Source of the DNA: JBBQDK01 sp038319625
Lineage (GTDB): Bacteria > Pseudomonadota > Gammaproteobacteria > JBBQDK01
DNA length: 21,200 bases
Direction: 5' to 3'
NCBI GenBank assembly: GCA_038319625.1
Contig: JBBQDK010000039.1
Location: 1-21,200 of the forward strand
In this document: positions 14,377 through 21,200 of the stretch, piece after piece
Position numbering within the stretch: position 1 is the stretch's first letter
How the letters are laid out: each line of letters begins with the position of its first letter
Translations under genes and position numbers: made by a program
Notes under the pieces: model-generated
The model's database searches: none
Seen by the model: only the letters and a program-made list of their open reading frames with translations
What the model was told of the DNA's origin: nothing

Positions 14377-15352
14377 GAGACTTACCTCTCAGCAGGGTCA
14401 GAATCCGTTCCCCGACCCGCGGGTCGGGTTGGGCAGTGACCGGTACGTACCAATCGTTGTCGCGCGCGAAGCGACGGCATTTTACCGCATCCTTCTCCGT
14501 CATGAGCACTGCCACGCCGTTCTCGAATGATACATCTTCCGGCCTGAAGGCGTGGTGATCGGGAAAGGCGTGTTCGATGCAGCGCAAGCCGGCCTTGCGC
14601 AGACTGGCGAAAAACCGCTCCGGATGGGCAATACCGGCCACGGCGTGCGCGGGTTTGCCGATGAAATTTTCCAACGGACTTTCACTGAACGGATCATTCA
14701 GACGGCGTGCCATGCCGCCCACCATTTTCATCGGGAATTCCTGCCGCCCCGCCAGACCGTTGGTGACCACCAGATCGACTTCCCTGATGCGCGACAGGGG
14801 TTCCCGCAACGGTCCGGCCGGCAGACAAAAGCCATTGCCGAAACGGCGCACGCCGTCGATGACCAGAATCTCGATGTCGCGGGCCAACGCATAATGCTGC
14901 AAGCCGTCGTCGGCGATGATGACCGTGCAGGCATGATGATCGATGAGCGCTTGTGCCGCCGCCGCGCGATCCGGCCCGACCGCCATCGGACACTGGCTGT
15001 GCCGCGCCAGCAGCACCGCCTCGTCCCCGACCACCACCGGATCGCTGTCCGGGCGCACCTGCTGCGGCCAATTGCGCGCCTTACCACCGTAACCTCGCAG
15101 CACGATACCGGGTGCATAGCCGGAGTCTCTCAGAAACCCCGCCAGCCAGGCGACCAGCGGTGTCTTGCCGGTGCCACCGACCGTGATATTGCCGACCACG
15201 ATCACCGGCACCGACAGCCTGCGGACCTTCAACAGGCCGGCACGATAGGCGCGCCGGCGCAGCCATACCACGGTGCGAAACAGGCCGGTCAGCGGCAACA
15301 GCAAAACCATCAGCGGATGGCGACCGTACCAGTAATGGTCTATGGGTTTCAT
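14357..15352 (-). CDS. lpxK: Tetraacyldisaccharide 4'-kinase
   Basis: Adds the 4'-phosphate to the lipid A precursor at the inner face of the inner membrane. From the ATG at 15352 the protein has 331 residues (E. coli 328). An N-terminal membrane-associating helix (residues 13-31) precedes the P-loop GNITVGGTGKTP at 54-65. RGYGG (86-90), VVVGDEAVLLA (106-116) and IIADDGLQHY (145-154), with catalytic-region acidic residues, are all present, as is GVAVLMTEKDAVKCRR near the C-terminus. The frame extends 16 codons upstream to 15400, but MKPIDHYWYG is the usual start region and the extra codons come from spacer sequence. The ribosome site is weak. msbA lies 79 bp upstream and the Trm112-like gene overlaps the 3' end. 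Confidence 0.96.
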   Translation of the reverse strand: MKPIDHYWYGRHPLMVLLLPLTGLFRTVVWLRRRAYRAGLLKVRRLSVPVIVVGNITVGGTGKTPLVAWLAGFLRDSGYAPGIVLRGYGGKARNWPQQVRPDSDPVVVGDEAVLLARHSQCPMAVGPDRAAAAQALIDHHACTVIIADDGLQHYALARDIEILVIDGVRRFGNGFCLPAGPLREPLSRIREVDLVVTNGLAGRQEFPMKMVGGMARRLNDPFSESPLENFIGKPAHAVAGIAHPERFFASLRKAGLRCIEHAFPDHHAFRPEDVSFENGVAVLMTEKDAVKCRRFARDNDWYVPVTAQPDPRVGERILTLLRGKSHGQEAA

Positions 15353-15420
15353 ATTTTTAAGAATCAACAGCTGGTTTCGAGTAGCAGTAAACGCAGCCAT
15401 TTGTTATCTGTTGCTGGGAA

Positions 15421-15450
15421 CTCGCTACTCGCTACTCGCTACTCGCTACT
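15421..15450. repeat. Heptamer tandem repeat (CTCGCTA)x4 at the 3' end of msbA
   Basis: Four perfect head-to-tail copies of CTCGCTA occupy 15421-15448, followed by a partial copy. Read on minus, the unit is TAGCGAG. The array runs into the msbA reading frame and encodes the final residues VASSE and the TAG stop (15434-15432). A related piece, GAGTAGCAGTA, lies at 15380-15390. Frames across similar arrays (LLATRYSLLATRY) are familiar to me from spurious proteins in other gammaproteobacteria, suggesting a dispersed repeat; this is recollection, not a search. Confidence 0.85.
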
Positions 15451-17210
15451 GTTTCTTCTGGCTCCCGGAATTGCAGACTGTGCAGCGCGGCGTAATGCCC
15501 ACCCAACGCCAGCAGCTGCGCATGCGTGCCACTTTCGACGATGTGTCCCTGGTGCATGACCAGAATGCGGTCGGCCTTTTCCACGGTCGAGAGCCGATGC
15601 GCGATCACCAGCGTGGTGCGGTTGCGCATCAACACCTCCAGCGCAGCCTGGATGCTGCGCTCCGATTCGGTATCCAGTGCCGAGGTGGCTTCGTCAAGGA
15701 TCAGAATAGGTGCGTTCTTGAGCAAGGCGCGGGCGATGGCAAGACGCTGCCGTTGCCCGCCCGAGAGCAGCACGCCATTTTCACCGACCAATGTATCCAG
15801 TCCATCCGGCAGCTGCCGGACGAATTCCATCGCATAGGCCGCTTCGGCGGCCTGCTCGATAGCGGCGCGCGGCACCTCATCCAATCGGCCGTAGGCGATA
15901 TTGTTAGCGATACTGGCATTAAACAGGGTGACCTGCTGGCCGACCAGTGCTATCTGTTCGCGCAGATCGCTGAGGCGATAATCGCGCATGTCGACACCAT
16001 CAAGATGAATCGCACCCGACGTCGGGTCGTAGAAGCGTGGCAACAGATTCACCAGGGTCGACTTGCCGCTACCGGAGCGACCCACCACGGCGACGGTCAG
16101 GCCCGCCGCGATGTCGAAAGAAACATGATCCAGTGCTGGCCGGTGCGCGGCGGGATAGGTGAAGCAAACATCATTAAAGCTCAGAGCGCCCTGCGCTCTG
16201 GCGATGGTCCGCGTGCCGGTGTCGGTCTCGGGCCTGGCATCGAGCATAGCGAAGATGCTCTGCGCCGCCGCAATGCCGGTCTGCAGGACGGAATTGATGC
16301 TGGTCATGCGCTTGAGCGGCGGCATCAGCAGCAACATCGCTGCCATGAAAGACATGAAGGTGCCAACCGAAATTTTTTCCAGCATGGCAGGCGTGGTGGC
16401 GATGTAGATCACCCCGGCCAATACCGCCGCGGCGATCAGCTGCATGAGCGGCGCGCTCGCGGCATTGGTGGCGGCCAGTTTCATGTTCAGGTGCGCATTG
16501 CGCGCATTGACCACCGCGAAGTGTTTTTCCTCGTAAGGCTGGGCGCCGAAACTCTTGATCTCGCGCTGCCCGGAAATGATCTCCTCAACCGACTGCGTCA
16601 CCTCGCCCATGGAGTCCTGGATGTTGTGGCTGATGTGCCGGAAGCGCTTGCTGAGGTGCGTGATGAACAGGGCGATGAATGGCCCCATCACCAGAAACAG
16701 CAGCGCCAGCCAGCCATTGAGATAAATCATCCATGCCATCAGACCCAGCACGGTAAAACTGTCCTTAACCACCAGGTTGACCGCATTGGTGATCGCCTGC
16801 GACACCTGTTCAACGTTGTAGGTCAGCTTCGAGATCAGCACGCCCGAGGATTGCGAATCGTAATAAGCAGTGGGCAGGTGCAGCAGCTGGCGAAACATTT
16901 CGCCACGCAGCGTGCCGATCACTTGCCGACCGATCCAGCGCAGTCCGTAACTGGACAGGAAATCGGCAATGCCACGCACCAGGAACAGCCCAATCATCAG
17001 CGGCGGAATCAGCTTGATAATGAACGGGTCCCTCTTCACGAAACTGCCGTCCAGCAGCGGTTTCATCAGTGCCGCGAAACCGGTCTCGGTCGCTGAGTAG
17101 CACAGCATGGCGATCGTGGACAGCGCGAACACCTTCCAATACGGCAAGGCATAACCAAGCAGGCGCTTGTAAACCGACAGTGCCAGTGACGGATTGTAGG
17201 GTACGGTCAT
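15432..17210 (-). CDS. msbA: Lipid A export ABC transporter, ATP-binding/permease protein MsbA
   Basis: Homodimeric inner-membrane flippase that moves lipid A-core to the outer leaflet. 592 residues from the ATG at 17210 (E. coli 582). The six-helix exporter domain spans roughly residues 15-325, the nucleotide-binding domain 340-580. Walker A GRSGSGKST at 377-385, Q-loop LVGQQ near 422-426, signature LSGGQ at 482-486, Walker B ILILDEA at 502-508 and the H-loop His538 in IAHRLST are all intact. A TTG at 17216 is the first possible start but the ATG is preferred; GAGG abuts it and the exbD-like stop (17213) lies 2 bp upstream. Its neighbour lpxK makes MsbA's substrate precursor. The last residues and stop codon come from a heptamer tandem repeat. 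Confidence 0.97.
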   Translation of the reverse strand: MTVPYNPSLALSVYKRLLGYALPYWKVFALSTIAMLCYSATETGFAALMKPLLDGSFVKRDPFIIKLIPPLMIGLFLVRGIADFLSSYGLRWIGRQVIGTLRGEMFRQLLHLPTAYYDSQSSGVLISKLTYNVEQVSQAITNAVNLVVKDSFTVLGLMAWMIYLNGWLALLFLVMGPFIALFITHLSKRFRHISHNIQDSMGEVTQSVEEIISGQREIKSFGAQPYEEKHFAVVNARNAHLNMKLAATNAASAPLMQLIAAAVLAGVIYIATTPAMLEKISVGTFMSFMAAMLLLMPPLKRMTSINSVLQTGIAAAQSIFAMLDARPETDTGTRTIARAQGALSFNDVCFTYPAAHRPALDHVSFDIAAGLTVAVVGRSGSGKSTLVNLLPRFYDPTSGAIHLDGVDMRDYRLSDLREQIALVGQQVTLFNASIANNIAYGRLDEVPRAAIEQAAEAAYAMEFVRQLPDGLDTLVGENGVLLSGGQRQRLAIARALLKNAPILILDEATSALDTESERSIQAALEVLMRNRTTLVIAHRLSTVEKADRILVMHQGHIVESGTHAQLLALGGHYAALHSLQFREPEETVASSE

Positions 17211-17212
17211 CC

Positions 17213-17635
17213 TCAACGACCGTGATTCGCCTGCAGAGTGGCAATCGACAGACGCGTGATACCGGCCTGCCCCGCCGCATCCATGGCGGTCACGACAGCT
17301 TGGTGGGTGGACATTGCGGCAGCGCGGATTTCGAGGTGCGGGTCTTTGCGCCCAGCGACCAGGCTCTTCAAGGCCATTACCAGCGTCTCGGTGCGCGGAT
17401 TCACTACTTCCTGGCCGTTGATGAAATAGCGCCCGTCGGCGCTAACCACCAGCGACAATGGTTGCTCCGGTTGGGACTGCTGGCCGGTCTCCACCTTGGG
17501 CAGATCAACGCGCAAGGCTGTCTGACGTTCGAAAGTGGTGGCGAGCATGAAGAAGATCAGCAGCATCAGCAGTACGTCGATGAACGGAATCAGGATGATT
17601 TCCGGTTCCTCGTTGCGAAAGCGTCGCAGGTTCAC
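17213..17635 (-). CDS. ExbD/TolR family biopolymer transport protein
   Basis: A 140-residue protein with a short cytoplasmic N-terminus, one membrane helix (IPFIDVLLMLLIFFMLATT, about residues 16-34) and a periplasmic domain. D20 in the helix is the proton-pathway aspartate conserved in ExbD and TolR. With the upstream ExbB/TolQ-like protein it should form a proton-driven motor of the inner membrane. A dedicated TonB is not in view, and such pairs between comEC and lpxK in Pseudomonas are of uncertain role; an envelope or LPS-related task is suggested only by position. The start overlaps the upstream gene by 4 bp (17632-17635) and msbA begins 2 bp after the stop, so this is a tight operon. 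Confidence 0.93.
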   Translation of the reverse strand: MNLRRFRNEEPEIILIPFIDVLLMLLIFFMLATTFERQTALRVDLPKVETGQQSQPEQPLSLVVSADGRYFINGQEVVNPRTETLVMALKSLVAGRKDPHLEIRAAAMSTHQAVVTAMDAAGQAGITRLSIATLQANHGR

Positions 17636-18264
17636 GCGCCGCCCTCCGCCGCCAGGTCTTCGCGCTTGCCGTGCAGGATATCGACCAGCTTGAGCGCTTC
17701 CTGCTCCATGCGGATGGTCAGTTCGTTGACTCGGCCCTGGAAGTAGCGATAGAAGATCAGACTCGGAATGGCCACCGCCAGACCGGCCGCCGTGGCCAGC
17801 ATGATCTCGGAAATGCCGCCGGCCAGCGCCTGCGGGTTGCTGGCGCCGTAGGTGGTCATGGCGTGGAATACGCGCATCAGGCCAGTTACCGAACCCAGCA
17901 GACCGAGCAGCGGACTGATGGAGGCGATGGTACCGAGCGTGTTGAGATAGCGTTCCAGCTCATACACGACGTGCCGGCCGGTCTCCTCGATGCTCTCCTT
18001 CATGATCTCGCGGCTGTGATGCATATTGAGCAGGCCCGCCGCCAACAGCCGGCCGAGCGGCGACCCGGACTGGAGGGTGCTGATGCGCACCGCATCGAGT
18101 TGCCGGTTGCGCGCCAGGTGCCAGACCTGGGCGACCAGATGCTTGGGGATAACGCGGTTGCGTTGCAGAGACCAGAGTCGCTCGCCGATGATGGCCAGGG
18201 CGATAACGGAACATGCGAGGATGGGCAGCAACACCCAACCACCTGCCTTGAGCATTTCAAACAC
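17632..18264 (-). CDS. MotA/TolQ/ExbB proton channel family protein
   Basis: A 210-residue inner-membrane protein with three predicted helices: residues 9-26 (GWVLLPILACSVIALAII), about 107-130 (LNTLGTIASISPLLGLLGSV) and about 148-172 (GISEIMLATAAGLAVAIPSL). The last two carry the small-residue and Thr pattern lining the proton path in ExbB and TolQ. The start is a GTG at 18264 supported by AAGGA 8 nt upstream; an ATG three codons later (18255) is the alternative. It is the partner of the ExbD-like gene that overlaps its stop. The 245 bp upstream, before comEC, may hold the promoter of the exbBD-msbA-lpxK run; TATCAT on minus at 18320-18315 is a weak -10 candidate. Confidence 0.94.
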   Translation of the reverse strand: MFEMLKAGGWVLLPILACSVIALAIIGERLWSLQRNRVIPKHLVAQVWHLARNRQLDAVRISTLQSGSPLGRLLAAGLLNMHHSREIMKESIEETGRHVVYELERYLNTLGTIASISPLLGLLGSVTGLMRVFHAMTTYGASNPQALAGGISEIMLATAAGLAVAIPSLIFYRYFQGRVNELTIRMEQEALKLVDILHGKREDLAAEGGA

Positions 18265-18509
18265 GTCAGTGATCCTTGGTTGCCAGCTTGTCAGGAAGCG
18301 CTTCTAAACCGTAGATGATACTCGATTTGCTCCACCGGCAAAAAGCTATTGTTGGGGTTGGCGTGCTTCCAGCGGCAGCAGGAGCAACTGTACTATCATG
18401 AAACGGGCGCCAAATCACCAATCACGGTATGACGCGTTTTGCTGGCGACCGCTGGCAGCGGTAGCGGGAATCAACATGGTACAGTTAATTTCGGTGCTGC
18501 AATCCGCAT

Positions 18510-20810
18510 TCATTGCGGGGGCCGCCAATTCCAATATCGGCGTGCCGTGCGTCGGTAATTCTCAGGACTGCCCACACCCTTTTCGGGATCGATATGAAAC
18601 TCGATCGCTCCCTCGACATCGCTGTCCAGGCGTTGCGAACCCAGTTCGTTATAGCGCGCAACTACCTCGGGTCTCGGGAAACGATAGCGATTGCGATAGC
18701 CGACGGGGAATAACACGTAGCGCGGAGCCACGCCGGCAACGAAGTCGCTTGTCGAAGACGTGCGGCTGCCATGATGCGGGGCCACCAGGATTGCGGCACG
18801 CGGCACACCGGCCTGCGTTGTCAGCAAATGTCGCTCCACCACAGCTTCGATATCGCCTGGCAATAGGAGATTGCCGCCCCGCCCTTGCACGAGCAGCACG
18901 CAGGAGCCGTCATTACCAGGCCAATCCCGTGTCCGGTCTGGATGCAGTATGCGGAATTGCACGCCGTCCCAGTTCCAGTGCTGACCCGCTCGGCAGTGTG
19001 ACGCAAGCGTCTTGAAGCGCTGTGGCACACTGCTGAGCAGTTCCGCAACCGGCATGCCGGCAAGTATCGATGCCGCGCCGCCGCTGTGGTCGTTGTCACC
19101 GTGGCTGACCAGCAGCATGTCGAGAAAGTCGACCCCTTGATAGCGCAGGTACGGTAGCACTACGGCGGCACCGGTGTCGAAGCTGTTGCTGTAACGCGGT
19201 CCGGTGTCGTAGACCAGGGTATGGTGCTGCGTGCGCACGACCGCGGACAGGCCCTGGCCCACGTCCAGCAAGGTGAACCAGACCGCGCCCCGTGCCGGGG
19301 TCTCCGGGCGGATCAGCAGCATCGGTAGCAACAGCAGCACGCCGACACCGCGCGTCGGCAGACCACGCGGCGCCAGCAGCAATAGCATGCCCAGCACTGC
19401 GACACCGGCGATCCACGTCGCGGGCAAGGCCCAGGCGCCGTAGGCACCGGGCAGATCCGCGCACACGGCGAGTATCGCCCAGAGGCCACCCAGCAAGGCA
19501 CTGGCCAGCTGCAGCAACAATGAACCCAGCCATGCCGAGAGCGGCAGCAGTACGGTGCCGAGCAGCGTGATCGGCGTGACTACCAGACTCATCCAGGGCT
19601 CGGCTAACAGATTGGCGAGCGGCGCGATCAACGAGGCGCGCTGAAACAGCACCAGTGTCATCGGCAACAGCCCGAGCGCCACCAACCATTGCGCACGACC
19701 CCACTGTCGCCACCAGACACTCTGCGCCAGACGACCGCTCATGCCGTACAACAACACGGCAACTGCGCCGTACGACAACCAGAATCCGGCAGTGAGCGGT
19801 GCGGTCGGGCCCATCAGCAGAATCACCAACAGCGCCAAGGCCAGGGCACGGCTCGGCACCAGTTGCCGGTCGCACAGACGCGCACCCAGAGCGATCGCAA
19901 TCATCACCAATGCGCGTTGGGTCGGGATGGAAAAACCCGCGAGCAAGGCGTAGCCGGTGGCGCTCAGCAATGCCGCGCACACGGCGGCCTTGGGCGCGGC
20001 CAAGCGCAAGTTCGCGTGCGGCAGCCAGGCCCAGGCACGCCGCGTCAACAAACCCACCAGGCCCGCGACCAGGGTAATATTGAGGCCGGAAATAGCCACC
20101 AGGTGACTGGTTCCGGTACGCGTAAAGACCTGCCATTGCGGGGCACTGATGCTGTTCTGCGCGCCGATCACCAGCGCAGTGAGTATGCCGAGATAGGGGC
20201 TGTCCGGCACCGCCAGTGCCATGCGCGCAGCGACATTCTGGCGCAGATGATCCAGCGCATAGTGCCAGGCGGCGCCCGCCAGGCGCCGATTGTCCGGATC
20301 GTTGCGCACCGTACCGGTGGCCTTGATGCCTTGCTGATACAACCAGGCTTCATAATCGAATCCGCCGGGATTCATGAAACCGTGCGGCTGCTTGAGGCGC
20401 ACCCGCAAGCGCCAGCGTTCACCGACCTGCGGAGGCTCTTCGGAGCGGTTCCAGTACAAGCGTACCCGGCCTGTCCAGTTCCGGCTACAGTTCGGGCCAC
20501 TCAGTTGGGTAATATCGAAGAGCACGCGGGTGCCGCGCGTCTGTATCTCGGGTATTCCGGCAATATAGCCTTCTGCACTGCAGTCCATGCCTTCGAGTCG
20601 CGTGTCCAGCGGACGGGACAGTTCAAGCCCGGCGTACAGCAATGCCCAAACGAATCCGGCCACGAACCAGAGCGGCAGGCGCGCACTCGGCCACCAGCGC
20701 GCCAGCAACAGGCACGGCACGCCCAGCAGACACCAGAGTGGCGACGGCAGTTGTGCGAGTTGCTGCAGGGCCAGACAGCCCAGCAGGAAAGCGATCGTCC
20801 CTGAACGCAT
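18510..20810 (-). CDS. comEC: DNA internalization competence protein ComEC/Rec2
   Basis: A 766-residue inner-membrane channel for single-stranded DNA uptake during natural transformation. Three parts are seen: an N-terminal membrane and OB-like DUF4131 region (about 1-190, including FMNPGGFDYEAWLYQQGIKA); the Competence domain with many helices, starting at TGTSHLVAISGLNITLVAGL (about residues 230-250); and a C-terminal metallo-beta-lactamase domain with HGDNDHSGG at 570-578 and a later VAPHHGSRTSS. The usual SGLH of the Competence domain reads SGLN here. The ATG at 20810 has GGGAG 5 nt upstream; the GTG at 20816 overlaps that site and is rejected. The gene is complete, suggesting a functional uptake channel if pilus and ComEA genes exist elsewhere. 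It heads the minus-strand run to exbB and msbA, as in Pseudomonas and E. coli (ycaI). Confidence 0.96.
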   Translation of the reverse strand: MRSGTIAFLLGCLALQQLAQLPSPLWCLLGVPCLLLARWWPSARLPLWFVAGFVWALLYAGLELSRPLDTRLEGMDCSAEGYIAGIPEIQTRGTRVLFDITQLSGPNCSRNWTGRVRLYWNRSEEPPQVGERWRLRVRLKQPHGFMNPGGFDYEAWLYQQGIKATGTVRNDPDNRRLAGAAWHYALDHLRQNVAARMALAVPDSPYLGILTALVIGAQNSISAPQWQVFTRTGTSHLVAISGLNITLVAGLVGLLTRRAWAWLPHANLRLAAPKAAVCAALLSATGYALLAGFSIPTQRALVMIAIALGARLCDRQLVPSRALALALLVILLMGPTAPLTAGFWLSYGAVAVLLYGMSGRLAQSVWWRQWGRAQWLVALGLLPMTLVLFQRASLIAPLANLLAEPWMSLVVTPITLLGTVLLPLSAWLGSLLLQLASALLGGLWAILAVCADLPGAYGAWALPATWIAGVAVLGMLLLLAPRGLPTRGVGVLLLLPMLLIRPETPARGAVWFTLLDVGQGLSAVVRTQHHTLVYDTGPRYSNSFDTGAAVVLPYLRYQGVDFLDMLLVSHGDNDHSGGAASILAGMPVAELLSSVPQRFKTLASHCRAGQHWNWDGVQFRILHPDRTRDWPGNDGSCVLLVQGRGGNLLLPGDIEAVVERHLLTTQAGVPRAAILVAPHHGSRTSSTSDFVAGVAPRYVLFPVGYRNRYRFPRPEVVARYNELGSQRLDSDVEGAIEFHIDPEKGVGSPENYRRTARRYWNWRPPQ

Positions 20811-20838
20811 TTCCACTCCCTGGAAAAATATGGATAAT
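20810..20838 (+). promoter_or_regulatory. Candidate promoter of the DUF2062 gene
   Basis: TTTCCA (20810-20815), a 17-bp spacer and GATAAT (20833-20838), matching sigma70 boxes at 4 of 6 and 5 of 6 positions. Transcription would begin near 20845, 37 nt before the ATG at 20882. The -35 box overlaps the comEC start codon and ribosome site, so the two genes share very little control DNA (71 bp). Confidence 0.45.
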
Positions 20839-20868
20839 ACCCTGCCCTTCTGCCGGGCGGCAGGTATT
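20836..20868. promoter_or_regulatory. Inverted repeat over the DUF2062 promoter/leader
   Basis: AATACC (20836-20841), a single bulged C, and TGCC (20843-20846) pair with GGCA (20859-20862) and GGTATT (20863-20868): ten base pairs around a 12-nt loop. It starts inside the -10 box and reaches to 13 bp before the ATG. As DNA it could be an operator shared with comEC; on the comEC side it would form a hairpin in the 5' leader if transcription starts beyond it. The pairing is seen; the role is inferred. Confidence 0.45.
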
Positions 20869-20881
20869 ACAGTAGCAGCTC

Positions 20882-21200
20882 ATGCCCAGAAAATTCATCA
20901 AGCGCTACATGCCGGATCATAACAAGATCCGCACGCATAAGTCTCTGCGCATGTTCGGCACGCTGCTGCACGACCCGAATCTGTGGCACCTGAACCGCCG
21001 TTCCGTGTCCGCGGGCATCGCCATCGGCTTGTTCGTGGCATTTCTGCCGCTGCCGCTGCACATGCTGATCGCCGCTGCCCTGGCCATTCCGCTGCGCGCC
21101 AATCTGCCGCTGGCCGTGGCCGCAGTATGGATCAACAATCCGTTCACCATGGTGCCGTTCTACTACCTCGGCTACCATCTCGGCGCCGCGCTCATGGGCA
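20882..21200 (+). CDS. DUF2062 domain-containing membrane protein (partial, C-terminus beyond right edge)
   Basis: Open from the ATG at 20882 to the window edge, giving 106 residues of a protein usually about 170-200 long. MPRKFIKRYMPDHNKIRTHK followed by FGTLLHDPNLWHLNRRSVSA is the conserved N-terminus of DUF2062 proteins. Two hydrophobic segments follow (GIAIGLFVAFLPLPLHMLIA at about 46-65 and a second from about 71), and WINNPFTMVPFYYLGYHLG is the family's core motif. The function is unknown. Homologues are often found beside comEC and the lolCDE genes. It is transcribed divergently from comEC. Confidence 0.92.
   Translation, partial: MPRKFIKRYMPDHNKIRTHKSLRMFGTLLHDPNLWHLNRRSVSAGIAIGLFVAFLPLPLHMLIAAALAIPLRANLPLAVAAVWINNPFTMVPFYYLGYHLGAALMG

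Noticed and set aside
15342..17096. Long open frame of 584 codons on plus opposite msbA
   Set aside because: It is antisense to an intact msbA, rich in Arg, His and Gln as expected for a shadow of a GC-rich gene, and has no recognisable domain.
17213..18264. Assigning the channel pair as TolQ-TolR of the Tol-Pal system or as TonB-linked ExbB-ExbD
   Set aside because: No tolA, tolB, pal or tonB lies nearby, and the comEC-msbA setting matches a separate paralogous pair, so only the family name is given.
18398..19015. Plus-strand frame of 205 codons near the 3' end of comEC
   Set aside because: Mostly antisense to comEC, and its translation shows no protein-like pattern.

Overview
The window reads as ordinary, gene-dense, GC-rich chromosome of a free-living gammaproteobacterium outside the Enterobacterales. 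The evidence is gene order. The block comEC - exbB/tolQ-like - exbD/tolR-like - msbA - lpxK - Trm112/UPF0434 - kdsB - low-molecular-weight phosphatase - rne / rluC - HAD phosphatase - S49 peptidase resembles the Pseudomonas-type arrangement, with msbA added as in E. coli and murB absent from its usual place next to rne. The block DUF2066 / purM - purN - DUF3108 is also a Pseudomonas-type neighbourhood. I cannot name the genus. I see no phage, transposon, CRISPR array, tRNA or rRNA.

Layout from the left: a minus-strand trio joined by 4-bp ATGA overlaps (DUF2066 exported protein, CDP-alcohol phosphatidyltransferase, PerM/AI-2E family permease, cut by the left edge). Divergent from it is a plus-strand purine operon, purM-purN-DUF3108. 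Positions 5084-6575 are a small accessory stretch: an orphan lipoprotein on minus, about 370 bases without a convincing gene, a four-helix membrane protein and a DUF2789 protein on plus. Then on minus come the S49 peptidase, a HAD phosphatase and rluC, followed by a divergent control region and rne on plus with a leader of about 410 nt. Convergent to rne is a long minus-strand run from the phosphatase back to comEC. The start of a DUF2062 membrane protein, divergent from comEC, is cut by the right edge.

Functionally the window holds two steps of de novo purine synthesis; RNA decay and 23S rRNA pseudouridylation (rne, rluC); lipid A/LPS core supply (kdsB for CMP-Kdo, lpxK for the 4'-kinase, msbA for lipid A export, with an ExbB/ExbD-like pair beside it); phospholipid headgroup synthesis; membrane protein quality control; and natural DNA uptake (comEC). 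No strong candidate for an undescribed multi-gene system was found. The most interesting signals are regulatory or structural: the rne/rluC control region with a good promoter, a possible leaderless rluC transcript and a chain of leader hairpins; a heptamer tandem repeat that supplies the C-terminus and stop codon of msbA; a palindrome over the DUF2062 promoter; and the unassigned lipoprotein/membrane protein pair.
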